From contig JAAVTG010000248.1 of the NCBI GenBank assembly GCA_011947345.1, positions 301,705 through 365,704 of the forward strand: a stretch of 64,000 nucleotides of DNA, in the 5' to 3' direction. Of this stretch, positions 1 through 12,500 are shown piece after piece. The position numbers and the translations under genes are program-made. The stretch is from Phytophthora quininea (taxonomy: Eukaryota > Oomycota > Peronosporomycetes > Peronosporales > Peronosporaceae). Positions within the stretch are counted from its first letter, which is position 1. Each line of letters begins with the position of its first letter. Below the pieces are notes generated by a model, which saw only the letters and a list, made by a program, of their open reading frames with translations, ran no database searches and was not told the DNA's origin.

Positions 1-2978
1 CGCTGTTTCAGTTTGCGCGCCTTGCCTAAGCTAGTGGGTGCCGTTGCAGATGCAGGTGGAGACGACACCCTGGAGCTTGCTGGGGAAACTGGTGGGGATG
101 CGAGAACCAGAACAGGTGAGAGCTGGCGTCTGCGGCGAATCCATCGACGTCGCCGCACCGAGTCGAACTTCTTTTCTTTGTCGTGGAAATTATCCTCAAA
201 CGTTTTGGCATATTCCCACGCAGAATTTGCCTCGCCATCAGATGAATCGCCAGTGTCATGACCTGCATTTTCTAACGCCCATTCGTCCTCCCAGATCCAT
301 TCCGACGAAGGGAGCTCTTCCCACCGTTTATCGTTCGCCTTTACCCAGCCGTTAATGGGAACGTAACGTTCAGTTTCCCACACTCGTTCCAGCACACGCA
401 CCGGAGCGCCCTGCGAAGTTCGCGACCAGGATGAAAGACTCGCATCTTGGTCTACGTCGCTTTGCCTTCCCAAAAGAGTAGGTACATCGAGACAAATTGT
501 TAGCTTATCCAACAGTGATAAGCTCCCCAGCACCGATTCCATGAGCGTACTGTCGTGCATAACGGCATAGCTCTCGTAGAATAAACTCGTAACATCTTCA
601 TGAGCATACAACTCCGCGCAGAAAGTCCCCACACGACCTTGTTCCAAAGCCACCAGCACCCATTGAACCCCGCGAGTCGATACAAAAGCCTCATTTGAGT
701 TACAGTCTGGACATCGGGACGCCACAAATCTCCAAAGAGAATTCATGCTAACAGCACCAGGTCGGTCACGCGCAATATATGCCCAATAGTACTGGTCGTC
801 ATCCGAATCTGTGTCGGACTCACTCTCCTCGTCAGAGCCTACGCTGTCACGAGTTGGAGACATCGTGCCAGTTGTGTGTACAGGCACCGAAGACCGTCTC
901 CTGACATTAGGGGACAACGGTGGGGTTTGTGGCAGAAAGCCATCCTTGCTATCCTCCTCCGACGACGGCGGTTTTGAGTCGTGGTTGCGAAATCCAAGCA
1001 TAAGAGTGTCTTCAATGGCTGACAGTAGTTCGTACAGCTCGCGCGACCGTGCCGAGCTGCGCATCTCTGGGCAATCATCGTACATCTTTGTGTAATTCGC
1101 CACAGCCTTCTCCAAGTGCTGTATGACACGTTCCCGTACAGCCACGATTGTCGCACTAGCAGTCCTTGGAGTCATCTCCTCCTCCTCGTCACTCGTGGGG
1201 CTCATCAGCGGGTTCAGAGAGCCAATGGTGTGTGCGTTGCTACGACTTCGGCTATCGTCCGACATTGGAGAAATAATGCCATCATCGAATGAAGAGGTCG
1301 GCGAGGTGACACTCGACTCGCCTCGTTTCCATGCCTTTGCAAGAGCTGCCCAGGTTTTCGGATCATTCGGGCTGCAGCACCTGTGCTGATGGGGGCGTTG
1401 GTAGCGGATCCATCTGATGGCTGCCTAGCGAGCGTAAGCGGTTTTTCACTTTGCTTAAACTCGAACCGATGTTGGCCTTGGCATTCTTCAAGTCGTCCAT
1501 ATGCGCACTTATGCGACTATTTTCACCAGTAACTTTGAGCGATCCTGGAAGCAAACCACGCGGATTCATCATCTTCGCTGCCTTGGCGACGCGGTCGTCC
1601 ATCGTGAAGATCGACGGCATCGATTTCTTCTCACTAGGGCCACCGCCAACAGAGTTTGCAGCGAACACCGCGCTCCCAAATGCAAAAGGGTTGCTGCTGG
1701 GATCTGTCCAGTCGTCCCCTTCAAAAACCATTTCAGCGGCTCCCGCGGCAGCAGTCGATGCAGCACTTGCCACAGCATCAACCATTGCCTGAAAAGCTGC
1801 CTCAGCCTGCTCACCGCTGCGCTTGCTTGCCTTGTAGAGGAAACTCGACGTCACGCGAAGTTTATTCAGTGTCAAAGTCGGCATCATACCGCTTCCATTT
1901 CCATTTGACATAGCCGTTTCCTTTTCATCCACAAACTCTTGAAGGCAGGACAGCACGATCTCATTCGCATACCGCGGCTGTGCATACTCTGACAGAGGCT
2001 TTAGAATCTTGAAAGCCGTGATTTCTCGTAGTAAATTGAGAGCAACCGACACAAACATGTTGGTGTCGCACTGTTGGCCAAGCTGGGGCTTCAGTTGAGT
2101 GAGAAGTTGCGTTGCCACGTGTCGAAGATAGGCAGCTTCAGCGTTCTCGACTGTAGTCTTTTAGGACTCCCACCGGACACGATTGTTGCGTGAGGAGACA
2201 ACGGCGTGCCTGCAACCACTCCGGGATGAATGAACTGCGATCGCTGCACGAAGGCAGTGACGTACTCTTGCCGCTTGAGGCGATTCGAGTCGTTTTCGTC
2301 GCCTTCAAAGATACTCGGATGCTCCTCCGCCAGCTGCGCGTACGCCTCCCGAAACCAGCCAAGGTGCAGTCGTAGCAGCTCCAAACTCTTGGCCACCATC
2401 GTAAGCGCCTGCGACGAGTCAATCTCCAGCACTCTTGACGCCACCGCTCCCAGCAAGTCCGCGAGCAAGAACCTCACGTCGTTGGGGAACTCCTCGTTGG
2501 GCGAGACGGCCTGGAACCAGTAGCTGATGTAGTCCTTCACAATGCACTGCACCAGCGTCGAGATCTCGTCGCAGATCTCCTGCGGCAGGCTCCAGGACGT
2601 GCGCAAATGCGCCGCGACAGGGAGTCTCTTGAGCACTCTCAGCTGGAAACCCGCGTCCGTCATGCAGGCCGGAGCGATCTCCCCGCTGCCGGTTCTTGCG
2701 GCGCTGGCGACGCCCACCGGAGCTCGGGCCCTGTAGCGGCTGTAATATTTGAACTTGAGCAGCGCCTGGTCCAGCAGCTCCTGCTCCCGCTGCAACTGGA
2801 AGGAGCGCAGCAGCCACCAGACGCTGCCGCTGCCACAGATCAGTGCCAGGACCTGCAGCAGCCCCGCGCAGAGCCACCAGGCGCCGCGCAGCAACAGCAG
2901 CGTCGCCCCGCAGTAGCGCACGCCCAGCAGCAGCAGCGCGACCAGCGGCAGCAGACGCCGCCGCATCAGCAGCTTCAT
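1..2978 (-). CDS. PXA-RUN-dysferlin-type (peroxin/ferlin) domain membrane protein, C-terminus cut by window edge
   Basis: The start ATG at 2978 opens a Leu-rich N-terminus with two likely membrane segments (about residues 8-30 and 36-58). A PXA-type domain follows, with the conserved stretch YLRHVATQLLTQLKPQL near 2130-2080. From about 1370 to the left edge one open frame carries a RUN-like helical domain (around 1170-490, including CLDVPTLLG) and then a dysferlin/peroxin-type region: GWVKANDKRWEELP, then WEYAKTFEDNF and FDSVRRRRWIRRRR (about 330-120). PXA proteins (sorting-nexin relatives) sit on endomembranes, and RUN domains bind small GTPases or motors, so a membrane-traffic role is inferred. 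The frame breaks at the T4 run 2159-2162, where one extra base gives a continuous PXA domain, and again near 1370-1390 (short intron or indel). The order is clear from the sequence; the exact function is not known. Confidence 0.78.
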
Positions 2979-3209
2979 CCAGACGAGGGAGTGGGGTCAC
3001 CGGAGTCTGCAGTCGACAGAGAGAGCGGTAAAGGAGCCTGGCATGCACCGCAGGAAGACGCAGCTCTTTTAGCTTTGCTCGCAACAGCGAAGCCACCTTG
3101 AAAATGCTGTTTGCCAATCATATGTTGTTAAATGGGTTCCGTCTTGTGATTGGCTAAAGAGCGCGGCAATTCTGTGGCCCTCACATCCGAGACCGAACTG
3201 GAAGCGCGC

Positions 3210-4099
3210 ATGAGCATGTGGCGCGGATCGAGTGCGCTGGCGCGCAAGACGCTGGGCGCGTCGCGCTCGTCTGCTCTGTCAACGGCTGCGGCCGCCACCT
3301 CCGCCCTGCCTCCGAGATCTCTGTCGCGGCCGCTGCATGGACGCCCGAGAAAAAGCGCACAGGGCTGCTGGCCGTCAAAGTGGGCATGATGCCCGTGTGG
3401 GACCACTTTGGCTACCGCCACAACTGCACCGTGCTGCAGGTGGAGCAGTGTCAGGTCACGCAGGTCAAGACGGCTGACCGCCACGGGTTCAACGCGCTGC
3501 AGCTCGGCGTGGGGCTGCGCAAGCCCCGCAACGTGTCCAAACCCGTGATGGGCCACCTAGCCAAGGCCGGCGTGCCGCCCAAGCGCCAGTTGCAGGAGTT
3601 CCGTGTGTCCGAGGACGCATTGCTTCCGCTTGGCACCACGCTTTCGGCGCTGCACTTCAGCCCTGGCCAGTTCGTGGACGTGTGCGGCACCAGCAAGGGC
3701 AAGGGCTTCCAGGGCGTCATGAAGCTGCACAATTTCGCCGGCCAGCCGGCTTCGCACGGTAACTCCAAGACCCAGCGCCACATGGGCTCCACCGGCCAGT
3801 GCCAGGACCCAGGCAAGGTGTTCAAGGGAAAGAAGATGCCTGGCCGCATGGGCGGCAACCGCGTCACGCGCGACAACCTCTGGATCGCCAAGATCGACGT
3901 GGAGCGCAACCTCATCTACGTCAAGGGCAGTGTGCCCGGCAACAATGGCGGCATCGTGCGTGTAACGGACGCGCGCAAGAAGAAGCCCGCGGAGCCGCTC
4001 CCATACCCGACCTACGTGGCTGGTGAAGGCGCCGAACTCCTGTCGGAGATTGTGGCACCGCACGGCGACGTGGATCCGTACCACTACGACGACAATTAG
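3210..4099 (+). CDS. MRPL3: Mitochondrial large-subunit ribosomal protein uL3m
   Basis: The mature part from about 3345 is a clear L3 family protein: RTGLLAVKVGMMPVWDHFG, then GTSKGKGFQGVMKLHNF, SHGNSKTQRHMGSTGQ and GRMGGNRVTRDNLWIAKID, all conserved L3 signatures placing it near the peptidyl-transferase entrance of the large subunit. I choose the ATG at 3210 because that frame encodes MSMWRGSSALARKTLGASR, which is Arg/Ser/Ala-rich and lacks acids, like a mitochondrial presequence. That frame and the mature frame differ by one base; adding one A to the A5 run 3350-3354 joins them. An uninterrupted alternative starts at 3218 in the mature frame, but its N-terminus does not look like a presequence. 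Total length about 296 residues, between bacterial and animal mitochondrial L3. It is convergent with RIO3 on the right. Confidence 0.9.
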
Positions 4100-4188
4100 A
4101 GAAGGACAGATTGGCAACGAGTGGCTCTCTGGTAGAGCGAATAGCACGAGCTTTCCTGTCTGCGTTGTTGACTCACTTCTAGGTAGCA

Positions 4189-5558
4189 TTACTGCGTCTC
4201 AACCTGCTCAACCTGCTCTACTTCTTCGGTTCGCTCCTCCTCCTCCTCAGTCTCCTCTACCTCTGAAATATCTGTAAGCTCTTCCAACAGCGCTGCTAGA
4301 GGCGGGAACGCAGAAAGCACATCCTCAGGCGTCTCGCTGACTACGTAGTCGTACGCAAGTTCGTCCGAGAGCAGGCCAACCTCCTCAGCATCGGCCCCGA
4401 GCAGGTCGCCCCTCTGGAAAAACCGATTGATCGTGCGCAGGTCGCGGCGGAGAAACTCTTCGGTCTCGGGGTGTGAGCGGTCCACAGCTTGACCAAAGTC
4501 GATGAGCCATATGCGCTTCTCTCGGTGTGCAAACAGAATATTGTACTCGCTCAGATCGCCGTGAACCAAGTGCGCACGCTGGTACAGCGCCCGCGTCGCC
4601 TGCAGCACATCCGCGTACGCTCGAGCCTGCTGCTTCGCCGACAGTTCTGCCTGCACGTCCTTGAGTGTTGGCTCGGGCCAGCCGTCCGCACCCACAAACT
4701 GCATGACCAGCACGTGCTCTTTGCAGACGACGGGCGTTGGCGCTCGGATGTGGCACTTGGCAGCGCGGCACAGGTTGCGGTACTCCTTGTCTGTCCACGC
4801 CTTAATCTGACGTCGCAGGTCCTTCTTCTGGAAGTTGAGGTCGAACCGCCGATCCCCTGTCACGTACTCGTGTCGGTTGCCGAACTCGTTGAGCGTGGTG
4901 CGGAAGATCTTGACCGCCAACTGCACAGGCTGCATGGTAACCTCGTCCGTGCCCACTGCAAAGTACACATGGGCCTCCTTGCCACTCTGCACGCAGCCAT
5001 GGACCTCGTCCAGCCCTCCTCGGTTGATCATCTTTGCAGGATGAGGGTCGTGCGCTCGTCCATCACTCCGTCGGTCGTGGCATGGGCTTCCGCCTCTACT
5101 CTTCCTGCGCCAAAGCCCTTCTTCTCGCTCTTCTGGCGGCGCCTCTGACTCTCTCGAAGCGACGTGAAGCCCTTGCCGCTGCCTGCGCCGTGTCCGGCGT
5201 CTTGCATGGACAGCGAGCCAGCGACTCGCGCTCGTGCCAACGTTGCGGCGCCAGCAGAGGCCGCAGGCTCGCGCGTCAGTACCGAGGGAACCACGGATCC
5301 TTCCCCAGAGGCCTCTGCAGCGACGTCGAAGCTATCGGCGCCTAGCAGCTGCTTGTTGCGGTCCAGCTCGCGTCGCTCCTTGCTGCGCTGGATGTTGGTG
5401 AAGACGCTGCTTTGATACTCCGGGTTCATCTCTCGCTGCAGCGCGCGGCACTCCTCTTCGTAGAGGCTGAGCGCCAGCGCCTCGTCCATCAGGTCCTGCA
5501 TGCTGGGCTGTGGCTGGGCCGTGGGCACTCCCCATGGGCAGCCTCCGATACTCGCCAT
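4189..5558 (-). CDS. RIOK3: RIO-family atypical protein kinase, RIO3 type
   Basis: The C-terminal 280 residues are a RIO kinase domain: KEAHVYFA, LAVKIFRTTLNEF, the catalytic loop HGDLSEYNILF (about residue 333) and metal-binding IDFGQAV (about residue 353). TTLNEF and the N-terminal CPWGVP motif match RIO3 rather than RIO1 or RIO2. The tail is a Glu-rich stretch. RIO kinases act in small-ribosomal-subunit maturation; RIO3 associates with pre-40S particles in animals. The conserved segment preceding the kinase (DERTTLILQ) and its continuation (MINRGGLDEV) lie in different frames; one extra base in the 3-nt run at 5033-5035 fuses them, with no room for an intron. A longer upstream ATG at 5747 is possible, but 5558 gives the family-like N-terminus. 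It ends about 90 bp from the uL3m stop (convergent). Confidence 0.88.
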
Positions 5559-7880
5559 GCTCACCGGGCGAATCCGATTGTGAGCTCGATTTCTGTGATG
5601 ATTGATTGGGCCAGCGTGAGTGAAGGTCCAAGAAGAATCGTCGGCGAGGCTTCGGTGTGGCTCGCGGAGCTGGCGCTGTTGCTCGTCTTGAGCCGCCTCC
5701 AACGCACGCGTGGCGTGCGTCTTGTTTCTCATGGGTCTGGTGGGCAAAGAGGAGAAGGCTCACAGGCGCTGGAGCTGCATCGGACACGACGCTGACCCAC
5801 GAAAACGATGTGCAGATTGGACTTCCTGGGGACGCTTCCTCGTACAAGGCAGTTCTCGTCTGCATCAGTTTGCTTGATGTGCTTTGATGCGGCAAGCAGT
5901 GCGAATCACTTGACGGCGGCCAGTACGCTACAGCCTGGACTCGCTCGCTCGTGCCCGTCTCGGTGTGGTGCGGCGGTCGTCGCGACTGTAGCAAGCAGGG
6001 CGTATTGCGACGCGGGTGGCTTTGAGCAGGGTGGGCGTTCCAAAACGTAAACCAAGCTAGCGAAGAACAGTTCTCCACGGTTGCCGCGCCCCGATAACAG
6101 TTAGCTGGCCAAACGAGGTGGCCCTCACTGCAACTCACGATGGCATTGATCCGCTTCCATTCGAGCAGTTTGAGTCGCCATTGACGATCCGCCAAACGAC
6201 CGGGGAGTCTCACCGAGTGAGCAGCAAGGTGCTTTGTTGCCTTGAACTTGCCAAGTGCTGTGGAGCAAAAGTGAAGAGGGTCAACAGATCCCCGTTGAGA
6301 CTTGCATCAGCGTGATCAGAGAGCGCGTCGTCGTCGCGTTGCCGGGGCCTGCCTGCGCTTCTACGAAGCGATCGCGCCGTCGTCGGCATTGAAGCGGGCG
6401 CCTGCGATTTGCTCACCGGATGAGCTTGGTGGAGGCGTCTTCCCTTTGCCCAGGGCCAATGCTGCTGACGCCCTCCACGGCGGTCGCTTTGTCCTGCAAC
6501 TAGGGCAAGTCTCCGCGCGCCACACGCTCTATGCGGCGTCCAGCTCTTCGGGGCCACGTGATGCGCTGCTAACAGCGAAACAACGGGGAGGCACCGCGAT
6601 GGCAGCTTGCCCCCATGTGATCGCGATATGGAGCGAAAACCAAAAGCGTAGGTGGTGCCGCGGTATTGCACATCGGCAGCAAAATGTGTGGCCCGTGGAG
6701 GCTGGTGGTGGCTATCCACACTCGTCTACAAACTGAGAGCGGACTGTTAGTCGCCGCGCCGGACGCGAAAGATACAAGTGCGTTCGCCACCGTGACGCGT
6801 CAAATGCTGCAGCAACCATGCGATGCGATTAAAACGCGATGGCCATCCTCGCCAGCCACACACGACTTCCTTGACCAAGTGGCGAGCTTTGGCAAGTCGC
6901 AGCACCAGGGGAGGCGGTCGTGAACTTTTCGTCGAGAAGGCTGGCAGATGGCGAGCGACAAACAGCTCGCGCGCTGGGCAGTAGCAACAAATGCAACGTG
7001 GACACACACACCATTTGGTCACGTCCCTCAACTCGCGCGGCCAGAAACAGCGCGAGGTGCCAATGCAAATGGCAGTAAGCCAAGACCCGAGGGCCCGACC
7101 GAGTCATTTCGAGCCGAAGAAGCTTCTCGCCTTCAGCCGGCCGGCCAAGACCGCGTTCCTCCTCGATCGAGCGATGGCCGCCGTGTTTACTTACTCGCGC
7201 GCTCCATGCGGGCAAGACTTTCAGGGCACGTGCCTCGTCGTGATTGCACTCCGGGCGCGGATGGGGGTCGCGGCAGGGCATGCTGACACGGGCACACACG
7301 TTTCTCTCTTGCCACGCGCAGGAAAGGGAGTCTCCAGCGAAATGTGAGTGAAACCAGCACCGATAGTATCCGACGTGTTTCAACAATGTTCAAACAGCGG
7401 TAAGTCCCTCAATCTCATGTCAGCGGCACCAATACGAATCTCGTCGTCAGCTGCGGGATGCGAAAGGAGTGAAAGGCGTGTGACTGAAAGGAGTGCTCTG
7501 CAAGCCCCTCCTTCTCTTTCTGCTGCTGCTATCAAACGTCCGCCTTCCGACCGCAGCAAAAAGTCGGGCAGCCGCCAAGGAGTCTTCTTGGTCGAGCTCG
7601 TCTCACTCGGGAAGCTCTGAAGACGACGACGCCGATGGCCCCGGCAGTGTAGAGACCTCGCCCCTCTTGCGGCCCAGCTGTACGTGCGCGCGTCGTGTGG
7701 TTGTGGCCCCCGTTTGCGTCTCAATATCCAGCCGCCGACGGCGAACTGGCTCGAGCAGAGGCACGGTCCAGGCCGCTCGCCCCCCATCAATCAATTCCCA
7801 ATTTGCCTTCTCGTGTGCACGAGTCTGCAGATTACATCGCAAGGCAACTTGTACCCGCGCCCACCCCTCTTGCTGCAAGG
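5559..7880. other. Intergenic region without a supported gene
   Basis: Several open frames of 60-190 codons occur on both strands here (the longest is minus 6829-7386), but none shows a recognisable domain, credible splice structure or coding-like composition. The right part must hold the promoter of the secreted-protein gene starting at 7881. No transposon ends were recognised by eye. Confidence 0.4.
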
Positions 7881-9405
7881 ATGAAGGTCTTCTCGACCCT
7901 GGCGCTCTCGACGGCCGTGCTGTTCATCGGTGCGCGCGCGCAGTCCACCGAGTCGAGCGCCGGCACGGTCACGGCTGCGTCGGACTCAGTCTCGGGCTCC
8001 AGCACGTCCTCGACCACGTCCACGACCAAGACGACGACGTCCAGCGGCTCGTCGGCCAACGACTTCATGAGCTCGCTGTCCACCGGCAGCTCCTCGGGCG
8101 CCGCGGAGGCCGCCTCGGACTCGTACCACATGTCCCCGTGCACGTGGTGCAGGCCCGCGTGCAAAGCGACGAGCCGCTCTGGAACGACGAGCTGCAGCGC
8201 TTCGTGTCTCGCTACTATGACGACGCCACGGACGCCTTCGTGGGCCTCATGGACACGGTCAATACGGCCTCGGTCGAGGGCGCTCTCATGTACGTGCAGG
8301 CCGAGGGCATCAACTACGATACGCGCTCGACGGAAGAGCGCTGCACGCGCAAGAACGACATGACGTACGTCGTGTTCTACGAGTTTGCCATCGCCAACAC
8401 GAACGAGTCGCTGGCGCTGTACCAGGATGTAGCCAGCCAGGGCGAGTACGGCAATATGCTCGCCATGGACTCGGGCCGTTGCACGCCCAGCTCCACGACG
8501 TCGTCGGGCGGCGAAGTGTTCCCCACGGCCTGTTACTACTTCAACGGCGACGAGGAGAGCCCGAGGTCGGCCCCTTTGTGGGCGGTACCACCAAGGAGAC
8601 GGACCCGCGAGCCCCGTACCCGAACAACGTCTGGTTCTCGTTCCCTAACTCGTGTCCCCTGCAGGAGTGGAGCAGCAAGACGTCCGAGTGCCGTGCCAGC
8701 ACCCGCCAGGGACTGTGCGACGTCGGCGTCATGCCGGACGGTATCAGCTGCACGTTCAACTACCGCGTGCTGGGCTACATCCTGATTGACGACCTGGTCG
8801 GCATCACATCCATGAAGAGCAACACGACGGGCGAGCTCTACTCGAACTTCACCGAGTTCTGCGAGGACGGCGGTGTCGAGTTTGAGGCCTCGGACTCTGG
8901 CGAGTGGATCGATGGCATTGCCTTCTGGGAGAACCCACAGGACGAGGAAGCCAACACGGAGCGTGCCAACAAGTTGGTGGAGGCCTACAACAACCTGACC
9001 AACGGCCTGCTTGAGAACTCTGGTCTGGACTCGGAAACCATCGCCCACATGCTGCCGCTGCCCACCCCTGACGAGCTCGCTGCCGAGAACCCTGCGTGCT
9101 ACCTGAATGTGAAGAAGTGCAACAGCGACACTGGCTGCAAGCGCGAGTACTACGGCAGCCTGTGCCAGGTCTGCAACTCGACGTCGGACGGCTGCGAGAC
9201 CCCACCCAGCGACTGGACCTTCCCCACCCTGGAGAAGGCCGTTGGCGAGAACGGTGGCACTGGTGACGCCTCGGCTGACAGCTCCTCGACCGGCGACAGT
9301 ACGTCTTCGGGCAAGTCGGACTCGAGCTCGTCCGCTGCCAGCGTGAGCGTGCCGGCGGTGTTCACCACGACGCTGCTGGCTCTGGCCACCGTGCTTTTCT
9401 TCTAG
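7881..9405 (+). CDS. Secreted, Ser/Thr-rich, probably GPI-anchored cell-surface protein
   Basis: The ATG at 7881 begins a signal peptide (MKVFSTLALSTAVLFIGARA) followed by a Ser/Thr-rich linker suited to O-glycosylation. The central domain, spread over three frames, contains paired cysteines, Asn-X-Ser/Thr sites, and motifs such as RRYDD-like VSRYYDDATDAF, WFSFPNSCPL and CTFNYRVLGYI. The last 60 residues are a Ser/Gly/Asp-rich stalk ending in a hydrophobic tail (FTTTLLALATVLFF), the usual layout of a GPI-anchor signal. Frames break at C4 (8134-8137) and C3 (8560-8562); one extra C in each restores a continuous Cys-rich protein. I do not recognise the central domain as a named family; it resembles secreted oomycete cell-wall or surface proteins only in layout. 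Confidence 0.72.
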
Positions 9406-9565
9406 ATGCGCAACTCTGATGTGGACGCTCCTCTGCTGGCAATGGATGAGGCGGGAGCATGAGGAATGAAGCTTGGATTTGTTTGTTATTTTGAATTCGA
9501 TAGAGGTCTCCATGTTGTATTTGCAGGCTTCCGTGCTGCTGCAGTGAATGACTTCATCTACGCAT

Positions 9566-12500
9566 TTACGCATTTTCGTCCGTGACGATCTGAGCGGGTG
9601 TCCTTGTCATGACCCAAGCACTGACGCTGTTGCTGCGCTCGTGCGGGAACTCGTCCAAGATGGCCTCGAACCGAGCACTTGTAAGAACGAAGAGACTCGT
9701 CACACACAGCGATACGCACGTAGCATTGCGCGGAGTGCCAAATAGCAGCGAACGCTCGCCAAAATAATCGAACGGCCCCTTGTAAATCTTCTCCTCGCGC
9801 TCTGTGGTTTTGTTGATGTCGGACACCGTTCTAGTGGGGGACATCAGCGCCACCAGGCTGCGCTGTCGTTGTTTTGGTGCCCTTTTCGACGCGTCGGCTT
9901 TGCTGGCCTTCTTCAAACGCACCGATGCTCGCACGCTAACAGCCACCCACTCGTTAACGGAGGGCGATAACGAATTGTCGTCGTCAGCAGGAGGTTCGTC
10001 AGCCTCGCCTTCGGCTCGTGCACCTTGAGGGGCCTCAACATTTCGCATGCGCACAGCTGAAATGAGAACAATGCCGCTTTCGACGATATACAGGCTTCGC
10101 TCCATGTCCCCGCGCTGGATGATGACATCGTTGCGCACGAAAAACTCGTGCTGTAGCGCTGCGATAATCGCACGCGCAAATTTCGGGTCGCAGCGTGTGA
10201 AGAGAGCCACATTTTTGAGCAGGTTGGCGTGCACGTGCTGCGCCAGGTCCTGCCGAACGGAAGGAGGCAGACCCGCAGCAATTCCCGCTCGCGACGACCA
10301 CGACTTTCACACCACGACAGGGCAAAGTAGACTTGCATCTGCCGCCACGTATCGCTTGGGAAACGGTGGAAACGCAGGAAATGGCCGACTTGCGCTACTT
10401 TTTCCTCATATTCAGCTCGCCGCCCCAACTCCATGTCGAAGTACTTGTAAAAGCCACCAGATAGCATGCTGAAAATGACCACCGAGATAAAGATCACAGC
10501 CATCGTGGCGAGAGTCTCCTGGGCGTTCATAGGGATAATATCGCCGTAGCATACAGTGGTGATAGCTCCGATGCTGAAGTGATAGGTCCGCAGGTAGGAC
10601 TGAACCAGTGGCACTTGCCGGATCTCTGCCAAGTTTTGCACGTTGTCGCCAAACGACAGCATACCGGGCGTGGTGAGCCACGATTGTTCACCGTCGGCAT
10701 AAGCCAAGTACGAAATGCCGTAAAACAAGCACGAAAGCCAATGCGTTCCCATGGAAAAATCGAGAGCCAGCCGAAACAGATAGCAAATACTTGGGGTCAA
10801 CCCGTGCACGTGCCTGTCATACAGCAGGAAATGCTGAAGCCTGTCGCTAAGTGGGTGGAAGTGCACCACGCGAAGAAAGCGGTTAATGCGCAAGAAAGCA
10901 AATGTGTGCCAGTTAACCAATCCCCCGATGGAGAGAACAGCAGTGGCCAGTTTGATGTCATCGCAGAAGGAGGCGCATAACCAGCTTGACGTAGGCCGAC
11001 TATAAATGAAAACATGACGAGTTCCAGTGGCAGTATTGACAACACATCCACTAGATACCAACCGTGGTTCCAGTAATGATGAGCAATGCGCTTCGGGTCG
11101 GTCACAGGCTCGCCACTGTGGGTAAGGTAGACGAAGTAGCGGCGGTGCAGTACGAAGTCGACGATACATGCTGCATCAGCGAGCAGGTACTCAACAGCAA
11201 ACCAAACCATCACAAAAGTCTCGTAGGCGGCGTCGTTCAATGGCCCGTCCAAAAATCCAACCTGCAACGGAATAAACAGCAAGTAATACACCGTCACAGT
11301 CAGCATGACAGCGGCCCACACATCCCGGAAGCGAGCACTTGGGTCGAACCACGTCGTTCGCGAGCCTTCTTCCACCCAAATGGAGTACGGCGAACTTCGA
11401 TGCGAGAGATGCTCGCCTATGGATTTTGACGATATAGCCGGGGAAATTTTTTTGCTGGTAAAGCTACTTTCGCGTAACCATCGTTTCCACCACGAGTTTG
11501 ACCCCTGCTTCGCTCGTGCTCGTGGGGGTCCGTTTTGGGTTAAGATACCGGCAGTGGGAAATGAGGGCGAGTCTTGTCATCGACAGACAAAAACGTCATG
11601 CGCTGCTCAAGAGTGCGCACTTCGGACGGTGACAAATTGAATTTGGACCGCATGTTGACGGGGTCTGTCTGGATAGAGTGGCGTCTTCCAACATCTTGGC
11701 GAAATGCTTGATCTCGTTGAGCATCTCGCGCCTCGGTGAACGAAGGTGGCACGCAAATGGAAACTCGTCGTCGCGTGATTCGTCCCGTTGTTCCTGGCTC
11801 TCCAACGTTGCGAAGATCCTCCTGAACATGGCCCCAGGCTACGTGGAAAAGCTGTATAGCTCGAAGACGTTTCTCGTGCCGCTTCCATCGCAATTCGGTA
11901 CTTGCTGACAGGCGAGCAAGCGGTTGTATAGTGGCGGTAATGGGCTTCGCCCACAACCCAGACCTCCTTGGTTGCTGGCCACTAATTCCTGTCGCCGTGG
12001 CTGTGGGCCCAATTGGCTCCACTGGAGTTTGGAACACAACATCCTTCTGAGTTTCGACTGCCACATCGCGACTGCAATATTCCTCCAAGACATCCAGGTT
12101 GGTCGACACATCGAATGCTGCTTCACGACCACTCCGGTATGACTCGAGATCTACGCACTCAGAAATGCTGGACATGTCAGACGCTGACATTTTTTGCCAA
12201 CGATGTATTTGATAATCGCAAACCATCCACCCCACCGCCGATATTGCGGCTGGTGATTACGTGCCTCGGTATCCGTTTTGGGCCGATGGTCGGCCCTCCC
12301 GTTTCTTGTGCTTTCGCACTCCTCCGAGGTGATACAGAGAGCTGTTGTTTCACTCGAACAGCAGGTACTGGCGAATCATTCTTGATGTAAAAGTTTTTCG
12401 CGATGTTCAGGAAACCCCAGGCCGTGTCTTTGTATTTGCGTGTCACCACAGCAAGCACGACTTGCTCCACTTGAGCACGCACGTTCGGCGGCCATAGGCG

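Noticed and set aside
2419..3117. 232-codon minus frame starting MANSIFKVASL
   Set aside because: Ala/Arg-rich shadow of the PXA gene; the 2978 ATG frame has membrane segments and the domain.
5000..5060. Programmed frameshift in RIO3
   Set aside because: The same one-base loss occurs at many unrelated homopolymers in this window, so a sequence error is simpler; no slippery heptamer is apparent.
6118..7386. Small ORFs as candidate RxLR or Crinkler effectors
   Set aside because: None begins with a signal peptide followed by RxLR/EER or LFLAK-type motifs.
8536..9573. 345-codon minus-strand frame opposite the secreted-protein gene
   Set aside because: It is the antisense of a GC-rich coding region, has no domain, and the plus strand has a signal peptide, N-glycosylation sites and a GPI-like tail.
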